From NCBI GenBank assembly GCA_030340625.1, contig JAOPHQ010001993.1:248001-312000 (forward strand): a stretch of 64,000 bases of DNA, written 5' to 3'. This document shows, in pieces, positions 1 through 14,179 of this stretch (its first letter is position 1; each line of letters begins with the position of its first letter). The notes below the pieces were generated by a model. It did no database searches, was not told where the DNA came from, and saw nothing but the letters and a program-made list of their open reading frames with translations. The stretch comes from Merluccius polli. Lineage: Eukaryota > Chordata > Actinopteri > Gadiformes > Merlucciidae. The translations under genes and the position numbers were made by a program.

Positions 1-203
1 GGGGTGCTGATTTATCAGGGGAGACTAGACTCAAATGAAGATTAATGCTAAAATAATTCATTAACATTGCAAATAATTGGCAGATACTCAGGAAAGGGGT
101 ATGGGCTGATCCCATTACCAAAATATGGAGAATTGTCCCACCACCACCCCAGATATTTTGTTTTTAATGTTTTATTTATTGTTAGCGTTGCAATGCTAGA
201 GAC

Positions 204-1556
204 TAGGGCTGCACGATATTGGGAAAATATGCGATATGCGATAACATTGTTGAGTATGCGATGACGATATAACTTGCGATATTTCAATATTTAATGTTTT
301 TCTTCATTCTACTTGCTGCTAGACTATTAAAACAAGAAATGCATCGTATGCATGCAATGCAACATAACTTTTATTGGGAAAATTGCCCACTTGAAACATT
401 TTCTTATATGGTCAACACAATTAAGATGAAATAAATAAAAACAATAAAACTGCTTAAAGCATTCATAATAAATTTAAATAATAAACATTTTTTTTCTGAC
501 CACTAATTTGTTGAGCTAAGAAGGTGTTGCAGAATGGGTTCTGAGGCATACATGATGTCATGAAAAACAACATCAAATAACAATAATAAAAACAAAAATA
601 CACCATTATGGTGAGTTATTGGCCAAAAAGGCTAGCACAAGGAAACATGTGCAACAATGTAGTTAAACTAAAATACACCTGGGGGGTATTGCACAAAACT
701 AGGATACATAAATCCAGGATAATTGAGTAAGCGCGGCTTGGACTATTCTGCTCGGCGGTATCCTGGCTTATTCGGTTGCACGATTGCCAAGCCAGGATAA
801 ATAGGCCCGGCTAAGTCACGTCAGGTGAAGCTAGTTGGGATAAGCGGCTTGAATAGACCTCGCGATCGCTCACAGAATCACCGATCGGAACATGGCGTTT
901 CATACGTCACGGCCGCTGGATACCCGACCCAAGCCCGTCGGGACCCGAGGGGACCCGACGGGCCGGGTCGGGTTCGGACTCGGTGACGTCTGCGCGATTT
1001 GAAATGTGCAATTTAAAACAGCTTATTATGCATCGTAGCCAATGGGCTGTTTCACATGTTGCAAAGGTTCGGCTGTGTGATTAAAATACATTTTATACAT
1101 ATGACATAAGCATGTTGCGCTCACCTCTTTGTTGACATTTCCAAATGCGCTGCAGTTGCGTAATAAAGGCGGACTTTTATAAACACAAACGTAGGCTAAA
1201 TGTGTCATAGTATGAAACAATATAGACTTTAACTGTGTTGGCCTGAGTAATAACACTTATTATTGGCCAAAAAGGCTAGCACAAGGAAACATGTGCAACA
1301 ATTTAGTTAAAGTAAAATACACCTGGTCAAACAAACACGACAACGCTCCCTCAACAACTTAAACACCATGTGCTTAAACTGGTGGGGGGCGGGCTTATCA
1401 GGCAGCATCGGATTGGTCAAATATAATGTCATTGTGTGTGAATGCGCGAAAAATGTAGGCTTAATTTAATCGCAAATTAAGAAATCTTTGCGGTATGTAC
1501 ATCGCGAGCGTTGATTTCGCGATGACGATAGATTTGCGATATATCGTGCAGCCCTA
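204..1556. mobile_element. hAT-type non-autonomous element with 8-bp target duplication
   Basis: The left end reads TAGGGCTGCACGATAT and the right end is its inverted match (ATATATCGTGCAGCCCTA). Perfect 8-bp duplications CTAGAGAC flank it at 196-203 and 1557-1564, the hAT signature. No transposase frame is present. Inside, a ~65-base segment starting TTGGCCAAAAAGGCTAGC occurs at about 618-682 and again at 1262-1326, flanking a GC-rich insert. Confidence 0.9.
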
Positions 1557-3909
1557 CTAGAGACAAGCTCTTATTACCAAATTCCCTGCAGCCCTTGACG
1601 CGACCATCACTGTAACCAAAAGCATGACTCCAAAACTATCCCAGTAGCCTTTTGTGAGCAAAATGATGGCTATGACATGGACTATAAGGTAATTGGACAA
1701 AGCAGACAAGACAAAGCCTGCACAGGGAGAGATTAATAGAGTTAAGGCGTCCACAGAGAACAGGATTATACAAGACCTGCTCTACGTTTCCCTGCCAAGT
1801 GTCAGAGTGAGTGCTCTTGTTCCCTTTATCTGTATGAAAAATAACTCATTAAGACTCCTGTGTTTAACACATAAAGGTAATGATTGAACAGTTTTCAAGT
1901 GCAAATTTGAACGTGTAAAGTCCATTCATAAAACAAGATGGCAAATCGGTGGGCCTCCATCACGGAGCCGAGTTCTAAACACCAGTTGCGTTGATGCGTT
2001 TTAGGGACGTTTTCATTTCATTCAACTTCTATACCGCTTTTCATTTTCCCACAGAAGTGTACTGTCGTTACTGCGTTAATTTTCCTAATAGAGTTTCAGT
2101 CAATCTTTTTAAAATTGGATTTGTAGTGATGTTCATTGAGGAAGAAGGCCGCCGACTCAGGAACGCTTTTAACTCACTTTATTTGTTTAGCTTTAGGTCT
2201 ATTATCTATCAAGCAAATGGAGAGGAATTGTAAAATTCACGCGCGTGGAGCGGCCCTTAGCTGGGTATCTGTCCAGATACGCTGCCTGTAGGGTTTCTGC
2301 CCTCCCCCCCGGATCTGTAGTTTGGTAGTATCTGGGCAGGCGTGGCCTCTATGACGCATAATATGCTCTGATTGGCTAGTGTTTAGCGCCCGCCCCCAGT
2401 GTATTATGTGTGCCGCCATCTGGTGTTCAGGTGCAGTTAATACAACTTGTATATTTATTTCTATTCCTTTGTGGCTATGTGTAGATATTACAGCCTGCTG
2501 ATACATATGTTATTATTTATTCTTAACAGATTTACCAATATTCTACATTTGCAATATATCTGTCTTTGGTAACAGGTATTGCAAATGAGCGTAGGCCTAA
2601 GCTAAAGCTACTATAATGCAAGACATCAGAAAAATGTTGTCGATGTGTCTGTATTTGTCCCTATTCAAATAAACCACACAAACCAACTATTCTGCAGAAA
2701 ACAAATGTAACGGGAAACAAAAATGCAAGTTGGGAACAGCTGGGAAAATTGGTGGACGCAAATTATGTTCAAAACAAGTCAACATGTCGCTAGCGAAAGA
2801 AAATTGACTTTTCATGATGACCCACCATTACATAGGGTAGCCTTTCTAAAGAGCCCACCGAGACCTCTCTTCCGCCAAGGATTTTGTTTTCCACGTTCAA
2901 CACGGATTGTGTGACGATTGTTCAAAATCAATGCGGCATAAAGACGGAAGAAAGAAAAGGCGTGAGCACCTCACCGTGGCGGCATCCGCAGTGACATTAA
3001 GGGGAACAGCTCAGTTCGATGGCTCTCCCTCCCCATTGGCAGTTGGCAAAATGTCAATTTTCAGGACGTTTAGAGTTTGATTAAGGGGCCTAATGGATAC
3101 CTGTCCAGAACATGACAGCTTAAATCAGTGTCCCTTTCACCCAGCCTTTATTTAGCTCCACCTCCGCTTGAGCAGTTGTCCCTTTGGAGGAACGGCGAGA
3201 AAAAGAAAACAGGAGTGTGGGCAGAGGCCAGAGAACAGCGCTTTAATTGGGAGCTCATTTTGGATCTGACCCCTTGACTCTCTGTGATTCTGTGAAACGC
3301 ACACTGTGTGTATCGAGTGCATTTGTGAAATGGCTCCGAGGCAGTGGGGGATTTTCTTGTTTGTCTGAACTTATTGACATGAATAGTTGTTGCAATCCGA
3401 AGGACCATTAGTCTGAAAACAAAGTGGACTGATTGGATATAACACCACTGGCTGTTTTTACACCTCTCTTGGACCAACGCAGACTCGATGACAACACTGC
3501 TGTTGTCATCGAGTCGGTCAGTTTCTTATTCAGGCTAACGCCAAGTTATCCCATCTACTGTGATTGACCAACTATCTTCTATCAGGTCTATATGACCATA
3601 TTGAATCTGTCCAGCAATAACAGATATGGTGAGGTGAATTAAACAGTTGCTTCTTGCATACATAACTAATATGACTCCAACAAAAGACAACTCTAAAAAT
3701 TATCAGTTTGCCATGAAAATGTTTCTTGTTTAATGTACATAATGTACACTACAAGCTAAACTAACCCCCCCATCCCATCCCACACCCGACAGCTCCTGAA
3801 ATAACGGGAGTAAAGTACAGGAGAGGGAATAGCTGCTGATATTGATAGTACCAAAGTGGGCGAGAAGGGCTGGTCGCCATTTCAAATCATTAAACGTCTC
3901 TAGGAAGCA

Positions 3910-3948
<39 letters not shown>

Positions 3949-4379
3949 CCCCCTCTTGAGATCATTCCTCCTCCCTCCGCAACATCTCCTGGCTCTATGG
4001 CTTGAGGGATGAGAGACATGTTCTTTTGGACTTGCTCTCACCCTCGGGTGCTTTTTCTTGTCCCTATTGGGACCTCAGACCTCAAGGGGTGCTGTCAAAC
4101 TCTATCTGAAAATGACTGCTGTTAAAGAAATTGGATGAAGTAATACGTATAAATATACACACACACACTCACACACACACACAGATCGATCGTTCTCAAC
4201 TGTGAGTTTGTTAGTTATATAAAAGCTATATTGTCACTAGAAACTGAATAGAAAAACAATGTACAATCAAAAATATGGATGCACATCCAAAATGACTCAT
4301 CCTCTACATATGTATGAGCGTATGTTACATGTGTAGGAGCATTAAAATGTATTTATTATATGCTATGTATTTCCCTATG

Positions 4380-4495
4380 TGCCCTCCCACCCCCACCTCC
4401 TTGCATCGTCTTGGTGAAGCCATAGCCCTTGATTTGTTTACAAATGTGCCTGCACATTGCGTTAATGACAATAAAGTTGAATTTAATTGAAAGTG
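4380..4495 (+). repeat. LINE-like 3' tail fragment
   Basis: Contains the wording TGACAATAAAGTTGAATTTA that closes many fish CR1/L2-type retrotransposon copies. Only the tail is present, with no coding part upstream. Confidence 0.45.
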
Positions 4496-5252
4496 TAGTG
4501 GCTAGGGTGACTCCTGTTCCCCAATGTCCACAGTGTAAATGACGCCCTACCCTGAGCTGCTCCTTAAGGACATGTATTACCATTCACTGCAATGTCTGAT
4601 GGAGGGCTAAATTGCAATAGCATATATAAGCATTCATATGTGTATGACTAGAAGAACTGAGGCGATAAAGTGATAACTATTGCTGATTAATGACAAGAAT
4701 AGAGTTTTCTGCCAGTAAATCGAGATAACATGACATTTTTTTGAAGTGTTGGACGCATGTCGACAAAGTACAACAGTAAAATTAATCTGGGGAAATCGCT
4801 GTGTGGAATCAAGCACAAGCAGAGCCCTTAAGCCTATCTCGTAGGTGGACAATAAAATGTAGGTTTGAGAGATGATGACATGAGGTTTGTTATCGTTCCC
4901 CTGTACTCTGTATATAAGTTACACAATAAGTGAGGCAGCCTAGATGAGATGTGAGCTGTGAAGCGACCAGAAATGTCCTTTTTAAACAAGCACTCACGCC
5001 TCTGGTGAAAGTGTCCTCCTAGCGACTAATTACAAATTAATGTTATTAATGTTATATCATATTACAGAATACTTAAAACATCTTATGAACTTAAACTTAA
5101 CTTATAAAGTTATAAAGTCCCCCCAAACAAAGCATTGCATGTAAAAAAAAAAAAAGGGAAGCTGGATCTATAAATGCACTTGTATTCATTTCGCTACCAA
5201 GCCTTTGGACTTGAAAGGATAAGTAAGGCGGAATTAATGTGCTACAGGGTTG

Positions 5253-5256
<4 letters not shown>

Positions 5257-5294
<38 letters not shown>

Positions 5295-5318
5295 CACACA
5301 CACACATGCACACACACG

Positions 5319-5352
<34 letters not shown>
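5257..5352. repeat. (CA)n microsatellite
   Basis: About 96 bases of CA with TGCA and CGCA interruptions. Its His-Thr reading frame is not a gene. Confidence 0.95.
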
Positions 5353-5354
<2 letters not shown>

Positions 5355-6240
5355 TAACATAAGTGGGGGAAGTGTGATGGTGAGCAAAGCAATCAGTCTT
5401 CAATGGCCATAAATATCATGTTGCGGTGGCGAGGCGGCGAGACCGGCGCGTTTGTGCTGACACTGTGAAATAGTTTGACAGAGAGCTGAGGAGTTTTACA
5501 CTCATTTCTCTTTTCCTCAATGAGCTTTTCCATTAGGGAAATATCTACTTCCAGGTCTTACCCCCACAGAGGTGCACGCCATACACACACACCAAAATCC
5601 CTGTCCTAAAACAGTGTGTGTGTGTGTGTAAGGTATATCACTGCTGAAATAGATGGTGTGGTGGTGGTATCCGTTGGGCGAGAGTGTGTTGGGTGAGTCA
5701 TTTCCATCCAGAGAAGTGCCATTAAAAGCATTTAATCTAATAACCTATAACTCACCGTGTCGCTGGTACACATTACCATGGTACCAGAGTGATGAATTGC
5801 ACTTTAAAGGCAAATAAATGCTATCAGAAATCTTCCCTTTAATGAGCATGTGTGCTAAATCACCTTCCGACCCCCCTGCCCAGCTTACTGGCAGGATGGA
5901 AACGTCAACACGCTGGCTGAGGTGTTGCGGAATAAAACAAATAAAAATCGGTTGGCCCACTTTTCAAAACTGTTTGTACAAATGTAATGGTAGCCCTAAT
6001 GTGGATGGAATTGGCAAACGGTTCAATAAAAAAAAACGTTTGACCCCGAGTCAGTATGCTAGTGTATTAGGAGCTTTGTGGTGCAATATATTTATCGTTT
6101 ATTAAAAACTGTTAATTCAACAGCCACTTAACCCTTGTGGCATCCATCTATATAACATTTTCATTGTTTTTTTCTGGTAAGGCAGTTCAGAGGACAGTGT
6201 TTACTCTTCTGTGCGGACCCATTAAATTCTACAAGAGGTC

Positions 6241-6241
<1 letters not shown>

Positions 6242-6289
<48 letters not shown>
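6242..6289. repeat. (CA)24 microsatellite
   Basis: Uninterrupted CA dinucleotides. Confidence 0.95.
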
Positions 6290-6293
<4 letters not shown>

Positions 6294-6534
6294 GAGTGGG
6301 ATGTAAAAGGACCAGATTGCCATCCTTTGTTTGAACTTGCAGACTACATGCAAATGAGAAGACATGAACATCACCATCGCCACCTCCGCTTCCCGGGTCT
6401 ACAGGCAGATTTTTTCCATTTTACATCAAAATATCCAAGTTGACAACCTGTAATCATATTCATTTACCCTAGAATAAACTGAAATTGATGGTCTCAATTG
6501 AAATGAAGTGTTAAGAATTGGACTGACACTGCAT

Positions 6535-6572
6535 GTGCGTGTGTGCGTGTGTGCGTGTGTGCGTGTGTGCGT
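6535..6572. repeat. GTGTGTGC octanucleotide repeat
   Basis: Four tandem copies of an 8-base unit, a higher-order form of a GT repeat. Confidence 0.85.
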
Positions 6573-6616
6573 CCTACAGACAGACTAGGGATCATTTCAT
6601 GCATGTTGGTCTCATC

Positions 6617-6860
6617 TAGGGCTGCAGCTAATGATCAATTGTCAATAAATCTATGAATTACATTATGGATTCATCATTCTTTGTCTTTCAAATGTCATAG
6701 ATGATGGCAAACGCTCATTCCAACTTACCAGAGGTGAGTGCCTTTAATTTGACAAGAAATGAAAGTATTCATCTGTTCATCCGAAGCAGACAAGCAACCT
6801 AGCTGAAGCGGTGAGCTATTAGCATTTCTACCGATCAATCGATTGATCAATCGATCGATC
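6617..6860. mobile_element. Possible hAT miniature-element relic
   Basis: Starts with TAGGGCTGCAGCTAATGATC, like the ends of common fish hAT miniature elements. A palindromic GATCAATCGATTGATC cluster lies at the far side (about 6833-6862). I find no matched right end or target duplication. Confidence 0.35.
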
Positions 6861-7807
6861 GCTTCTTCAGTCGCCTGTGATGAATTACTTAGCTACAGTG
6901 CTGAATTTAATGTATTTGTTTCTTCACACATTTCTGTTTTTTTACCCAACACGTTATTCACATCCCGACATCGACTCACCGGAAAGCCAACAAGCCAACA
7001 CAACCCCATACATTAGATCGGTCCTCCGGATCAGTAACACGTATACCGGTGCATTCATGCCTTATGTGCTACAACATGACAGTAACTGTGTGGTCGAGAG
7101 AAGATTGACCTCCAGTGACCACACGACGACAGAGGCCACCAACACAGGGGAAACTAGCTCTAGAGTCACATCTGAGGTTATCAAACCATATTAATACTGC
7201 TAGTTATCACCCGCTCCCCCTCGATGACAGTAGCCTCAACCTCCAACATTTCACGCCACCTGCCCCCCCAAAAACAACCACACACACACACACACACACA
7301 CTTCCCCATTCATGCACGGTGCTAGGTTAATCATTTGGATTTCCATTATCACAGCTTCTGCTCCTCATTACTCAACCTAGTTCTCACTAGTGAGCCATGA
7401 ACTCAAATTAATTCATTACATCGTCTTTCGCCACAAGATTCCCATCCACGATGGAGTGTTTTCCTTATTTGATAATCCCCCCCCCCCCCCTCCCCATTTC
7501 TTTCCACCCACCCAGCCCAATATATTCCCTCATGAACCCTGTCCACTTTAATTAGATTTACTCGGCTCAAATGGAGCAGAGATGGCACCGAACGCCACCG
7601 CTGCTCCACTGGATGTGGGGGGGGGGGAAGGGGGGAAGGAGTGCGGCAGCGGTCGGTAGCCAACCGTAACTCCTCTATTCAACCAGGTAGCCAGGCCGGT
7701 TGTGAATCACAGCCAGACCGGGGCCTGCTTCCAACACAACCAACGCTCAATGCCTGTTCCGTTCCCCGCTCGTCCATACACCACAACCCCCCTCTCCTCT
7801 CGCTCAC

Positions 7808-7920
7808 GCTCACACTCACACTCACACACACACACACACACCTCATCCTCACTCGCTCACACACACCGACATTGTCTTCACACACACACACACCTTCGTC
7901 ATTCTGACACACGACTCTGT

Positions 7921-7952
<32 letters not shown>
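7808..7952. repeat. Interrupted CA-rich repeat cluster
   Basis: Three blocks of CA repeats with short spacers. Open frames across it on either strand are repeat artefacts. Confidence 0.85.
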
Positions 7953-7954
<2 letters not shown>

Positions 7955-9958
7955 GCCACCCTCCTTTAACACAAATACGAATAAAATCAACCCAGTGCCA
8001 CTTCAATCCTCTCACATAGTGAGGAGGGTGATGACATAAAGCGATGATACACCTCCATTACGTGCAAGGGTGCCAAAAGTAAATCATGGTCACGACGCCT
8101 GACGATTTTGATGAGTCCCACTTTAAAACCACTGGCAAACGTCTCATCCGATACAATATGTCCATCATTAATTAGACGCAATGCGCTGGTATGGCTAATA
8201 TCTACCCACTTTAAAACATGTTTATGTTGAAGTAAATAGGCCACTGAAAATCCACATTAAACACTAATGCTGAACTGTTATCCAAACTCTATATAGTTCC
8301 CCATAGGAATGCATTTGGACGTCATTCTAGATACCGCCTTCGAAAAATGTCGAGAAGAAACACTTCTGAGTTTGCTTAACAAAATCACACCATGACAATG
8401 AAATTGTATAATCATTCCCTTTTTATCATTCCATCCCCCAAAAATACCCTGGCTTCTTTATTCAGCATATAAATATAGCAACAGTCTCAGGCACATCATC
8501 GAGAAATCATGCTGGAGAGAGAGAGAGAGAGAGAGAGAAAAAAAATAGAAGTAGTGAAAGTTAATTGGGAAACTCTGGTAGTAGAGTGCGATGGTGACTT
8601 TGATCAATGACTGGGGAAACTCATTATCAGCACGAGGCCAGTGCATGAGGCGGGCCCTAATTGTGTGCCAGTCTGTAACTCGTTGGTGTAATTGACAGCT
8701 GCGTGAAGCAGGTGTGCCCAGTGACACAAGTGGCACCAAGCCGGAGACACAGAGGGAAAGGCGACAAAGAGAGATGGCCGGGAGGATACAGGAAGAAGGG
8801 AGGAAGAATAGAAAAAACACAAAGATAAAAGCGTCTCAAAGTGACGACAGCGTCGAACACAGGCGCCCAGGTATATAAACAAATCCTGCCAAGTTCGCAC
8901 GAATCCTGCCGGCACAAGAGATGAATCCTGCGGTAATCTTAAAACATTCTGCATGTGTTGACAAATCCAATAAGCTTTTTTTATTTGTAGTTTGAAGCCA
9001 TTTTGTGACGTCAGGATGGAGGGCAGGATTTGTCAACATTGGATTAGATTTATAACCTAGGGATTAGACCGCATGAATTTTGACACGACTTGTACGCGTC
9101 AGGCCCCATCAAATAATCCAGTTCTCACGAAATTAAATTGCCCCACTTAAATAAATTGCACGTTTTCAATACACTAAATACATGAAGAAATGCTCACAAA
9201 AAGACTAATGAACAAATAAATTGTATTCATAATCTAAAATGTATATTCATTTAAAACAAAAAAAAAGCACAGGGGTAGAAAGGACACGACATAGTTATGG
9301 TTCTTAGTTATTTTTGCGTCTAACTTTGGCTTTAATTTTTTTTTCGGGCCCGGATTTGCGCACTGTGTTGAAGGCTTCAAAAGAGCCCCCCCCCCCCCCT
9401 CAGTGCCAGGTTGAATGCGAGCCTCGTTTTCGTCCACCAGGTCATGGGCCGAGAAGAAGATCCACAAGACCCACCGATGACGTCGCCTCGGACGTGGACT
9501 GATGTTGCGGTGACTTCGGTCGGTAGGCCCCCGACGACGCGTGACGTTACCCCCGACGACGTGACCGAGACGACCGCGCAGATGCTGCAGGCGGCCGGCC
9601 TCATTAGCGAGGGCAGTGGAGGTTCTGAACCGGGGCCGCGCATCTGATCACCGCCATCTGTACCCCGATAATAAACATCCCCGTCCCGTCCCACCCGTTC
9701 ACGGTGGATATTACAGAGTACCAGATACCCTTCATGAACAGGTTTGGTTTGTTTTGTTTGCGCATCAAACGCATCAGGGAGTAGAGAGGTGACAGAGGGG
9801 ATGTTGAGGGTTAAAAAGTCTTTTGGTACTTGAGTCTTTCGGGTAGTTTGACAAATAACTTTTTGGAAACCAAGTGCCATTTGCGCGTTAATGGCCGTTG
9901 TTTTCGTTTGTGTCTGTGGAACAACTAAGACTGTCATCACATTATACGTTTATGCCCC

Positions 9959-9995
<37 letters not shown>

Positions 9996-11389
9996 CCCTG
10001 AGGCTTGGGGAAGACAGATCTCCGGCAAGTGTTCTCAGAAACATTACACAGGAATAGATGGTAACCATTATAGGTAAACCTTCTGGCAAAAAAAAGATTA
10101 GTCTAATTAGTTCTCTCTTTAACTATGCTGATCTTTGGGTAGTACATTATTGGTGATGCATTGCCCATTTAAAAAATGTTGGGGAGGCGAGCGGAGCACT
10201 GCTTAAATCGAGTGTTTGGATCTTTCAATCTGTTTACCCAGTGTCATGATAATGGCCCCCAAGACGCCCAAATGGCTTTCCAAACGACTCACGGATGATG
10301 ATTTGCTTAATATTTGCCGTGCGCCGCGAGAGAGAACGCCCAGCCGCTGGAATATTCTGAGATAGACGCGCCGCTACGCGTCTCCCACATCAAAAGGACA
10401 TCCTGTACTTGGGGTTTTTCTTTTTCTTTTTCTTTTTGAAGATGCTCATCTTTCACTGCTGAAGATGGATGCCGAGAGACGTCCCAATATTTATCAATTT
10501 TTTATTTTTTTCCCCTTTGCCTCGTGTTATTTTTTTTTCATATTTCACCATGCTACGACTGACAATACATCATTGCCTTTGATCGCAGATGTCCCACCTG
10601 TCTGCTGAATGTCACACACAAGTTTTAAGACGGGGATTTTGGTGTGTGTGTGTGTGTGTGTGTGTGTGTCTGCGGCAATTTTTTAAGTGACTACTGTACA
10701 AAAGACAGTCCTACAGCTGTGTGTAAGCCGGCTTGTCCGTCCGTCTGTGCGCACACACACACCAATGCTGTGAGAGTGGCGAGTCTTATCCATAGTGGAA
10801 TAAATCCAATTCATTACTAGATGGGGGCTGTGGGCAGCTCAATCGATGGCGCTCTCAGGGGCCCGATGATCTTACCCTCGCTGACAAGGTGCATCACTCA
10901 CGCCTGTCGCAGAACAGCACCTCCGTCTAGCTACGGCCGAGAGCGTTCAGCGTTCAGTGCACACACACACACACGTACAATATTTCCAAGGGAAGAAAAA
11001 TGTGTGGACCAATATAAATGAAGCCCCAACAACGTAGAGAGTAGTAAACATAACAGCGATTGGCATTCCCTAAAATGTCGCACAGTTCTGGATGATGCAA
11101 GGAGACAAGCGCAGGGAGGAATGTACGCATGACGTGTTGAGGCGCTTGTGTGCCCCTGTCTCAAAGTCACAGATCCTTACGGGAGCCAGGCTAGCGTTAC
11201 CCATCAGCCCATCCATGCATGAAAGTGAACATAAACTGTAATTATATTGAACCGTGCGTGGCATCACAGGGCAAAGACCCCCCCCCCCACCTCTCCCAAC
11301 CATGTATTCGCCATGTCTATTCTTTCTTACACGTTTATCCTGTCATCTGGATGCCACCACCCCCCCCCTGGCCTGCAAGGAGACAACAC

Positions 11390-11390
<1 letters not shown>

Positions 11391-11432
<42 letters not shown>
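11391..11432. repeat. (AAAG)n tetranucleotide repeat
   Basis: About ten AAAG units followed by a degenerate A/C/G-rich continuation with ACGAACAC words to about 11500. Confidence 0.9.
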
Positions 11433-14104
11433 ACGCACAAACGCACGAACGAACACACGAACAAACGAACACACGAAAGAATGAAAAAGAACAAACACAC
11501 GAAAGAAAGAACCAAAGAAAGATCTGTGGAGGAACGGGAAGGCGGCAGTAGAAGACGGCGTGAAGGAGAAGAGCGTGGATGAGATCAAGTGGTAGAGAGC
11601 TTTGTGATGTGAGGTGTAGCCGCCGCGCCTTTCGGCGGGGGCCAGTCAATCACGATTACAATGGCGAGGGGGGAGACACGCGCAGCGGTGCGGAAAGAGC
11701 AAGAGCGATAATTACAATGCACGGGACAAGATAATGGGACTATCCCCCCCTACCCCCACCCCATCATTTCATGTATCTACTGACTCTCCCTCACCCTCCT
11801 CCATCTCACCCCCAACCATCCCCACCCACCGTCCTCCTCCCTACAACATCCCTCACCCCCCCCCCCTCCTCATTCCACCACACACTCATCAGCCCCCACC
11901 CATCATCATCTTCACCCCATCCACCCCCACAACCACTGTCCCCATTTTTGGAACAAATGAATAGTACTATTTTTGCAATTAGATCACTGTGATCGCTTAG
12001 CATGTAATTCAATGCCCAGAAATAATAATACTAAAAAATAAATAACTGGCTCTTATTCAATGTACAAACACACACACATGCAGTCTGACACAGGAAAATA
12101 CATTATCTTCTCCGGGGCTGAAGCCAGCTGGGAACATTACAGGACAGTCTAATTTAAATTTGCTGTTAAAACATAAAGAGGCTAAATAAAAAGGATGTAG
12201 TCTTTTTTTCCTTTTATGATGCAGCAATACCTTTTTTTTTTTAAATAGTGTTTTGGTTCAGCAGGCATCAGGCCATCTTAAAAAAAAACAACACTGATAT
12301 TCAATATTCATATACAAAAGGGAAGCATGGTCTACATACTGCTACAAACAGTTCACTTCTTAACACACAGTTTTGAACCACCCAGCATCATTGAACTCAA
12401 CGCGTGAGCAACAGCCGAACCTGTGCTAAACCCAACGCAGCCAGTTGCATTGTCAACGATCCAACGGGCTTTGGCAGAACATAAAACCTCAATCGCTACA
12501 TTGCGAGGGAAATCATTTTCAACAGGGCGAAAAAAAGAAATAACATACGAGTAGAACGGGTGGGAAGCTGAAATTTGAATACAGACTTGTGTTGAGAATA
12601 GCGCAGCTGCTTGCACAATGTCACTCAAATGCCATCTTTACTACACAGCAACAAAAGCCTGTTTTCCCCCCACCACATAAATGTAAATGAGGTGTCGGGG
12701 ATTATACTCTGGTAGTCATACGACAACACTCCATCCAAAAAGGCTGCATAATAAACAGGTATCAGAGGTAAGGTGAATCATCCCCTTAGCATCAAACATG
12801 CCAATCGCAGACGACCAGCTGTTTGCAGAGGCTGCAGCTGAGCTCCTGGGCATTAGCCGCTGTACTTTACTCCTGGCTCGGACAGTATTAAAAGTATGCA
12901 GGTTTGACTCCTGCAGAACTTCCCCGTTTAAACCCTCCACTTTAAATTGTAATCCCCCTCCCCCCAAGTCCTGGATTTAAATTCTAGTAAAAGACACCGC
13001 TCAACACACATTTTCAACAAACAAATCTGATTGATTTGTAGTATTAAAGTAAAAAAGAAAAATGAAAAAGGTACCCTGACTGGAATACAAGTATTTAAAC
13101 TGATGTGTTTATGCACCATGGGAACCATGGCGTTTGTTGTGTGGCTGAAGATTATGCACATGAATGCCACAAAAACTGTACTACTGTGGGCGACAGACAT
13201 GTCATTTTTTATAAGTGCTTACCAGTAGCATGGTTAGCAAGAACACAACAAACACATAAGACGACACACGACCAGACCACAAAACGCACACAAGCGGAGC
13301 GCGGCACAAAAGGCAACGCACCGCAACATATTAACCTTTAACGAAAGACAATGAAAATTCATAAGGGTGATAATGAAACGGTATTAACAGTAAACAACAT
13401 TTAAAATGCTGTCCGCTTACAGCCCCTCTGCACACGCATACACACATTAACACACTTAACGGCAAGAAGAGAAATGTACGGAGAGAAAGCAGCCAGACAA
13501 GAGAGACGCCTGAGGCAGGGAAGCCATAGCTAATCCTTGGTTCTAAATGCTGTTAAGCTTACGTACTTCATAAGCATGTGCAACCACGCTCCTCCGCCCT
13601 CTCCCTCTCTCCACGACATATATAGGGCTTCTGCATCAGAACGCTGTATTTCTTTGTTGCCGATACTCCGCCATATTGAGAGCACTAAAAGAGAGTTGTA
13701 GGACTGTAAAATCCTAAAGCAACATAAATATACTGTAACCAAGGCCAATGAAAACAATGTTTTGCCACATCTCGCATGAGAAACGCTGTGGCATTTTCAA
13801 ACCCAACGTCTCCCCATAATGACAAATCATTTTGTGATTAATTACTAAACAATGACCCAAAAACCTGACTGCCAACAACACTACAATGCTCCTATGCTCC
13901 CAAAATGGAGGCGCAGCCATTACGATTTGACGTCGCAATGTACCCTAAGCCCTATGCATTTCTTCTTCATATTTCCTGTAACCACTGCCACTCTAAAACA
14001 CACACGCATTTCCACCTGAAACCGTGACAGGCTGCCTGCGAGTGGCAGCACGGGCTCTGGAATGGTTTCCAGGGAGACAGAGGCGCTGACATTAAGCGAA
14101 GATC

Positions 14105-14133
14105 TGTGTGTGTGTGTGTGTGTGTGAGAGTGT

Positions 14134-14179
<46 letters not shown>
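14105..14179. repeat. (GT)n followed by a 32-base G run
   Basis: GT repeats with one GAGA interruption, then 32 consecutive G at 14148-14179. Long G runs are G-quadruplex-prone and error-prone in assemblies. Confidence 0.9.

Larger units (their letters stand above)
1565..6600. other. Non-coding stretch with simple repeats and a LINE tail
   Basis: I see no supportable gene. It holds a (TC)16 run (3915-3946), CA repeats (about 4156-4183, 5257-5352, 6242-6289), an 8-base GTGTGTGC repeat (6535-6572) and a LINE-like 3' tail near 4380-4495. Confidence 0.7.

Noticed and set aside
9377..9940. 187-residue minus-strand frame
   Set aside because: No recognisable domain, and it crosses a C-run; kept only as part of the GC-rich patch finding.
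11219..11551. Lys/Glu-rich plus-strand protein near 11.2-11.6 kb
   Set aside because: Made by the AAAG repeat and its degenerate continuation.
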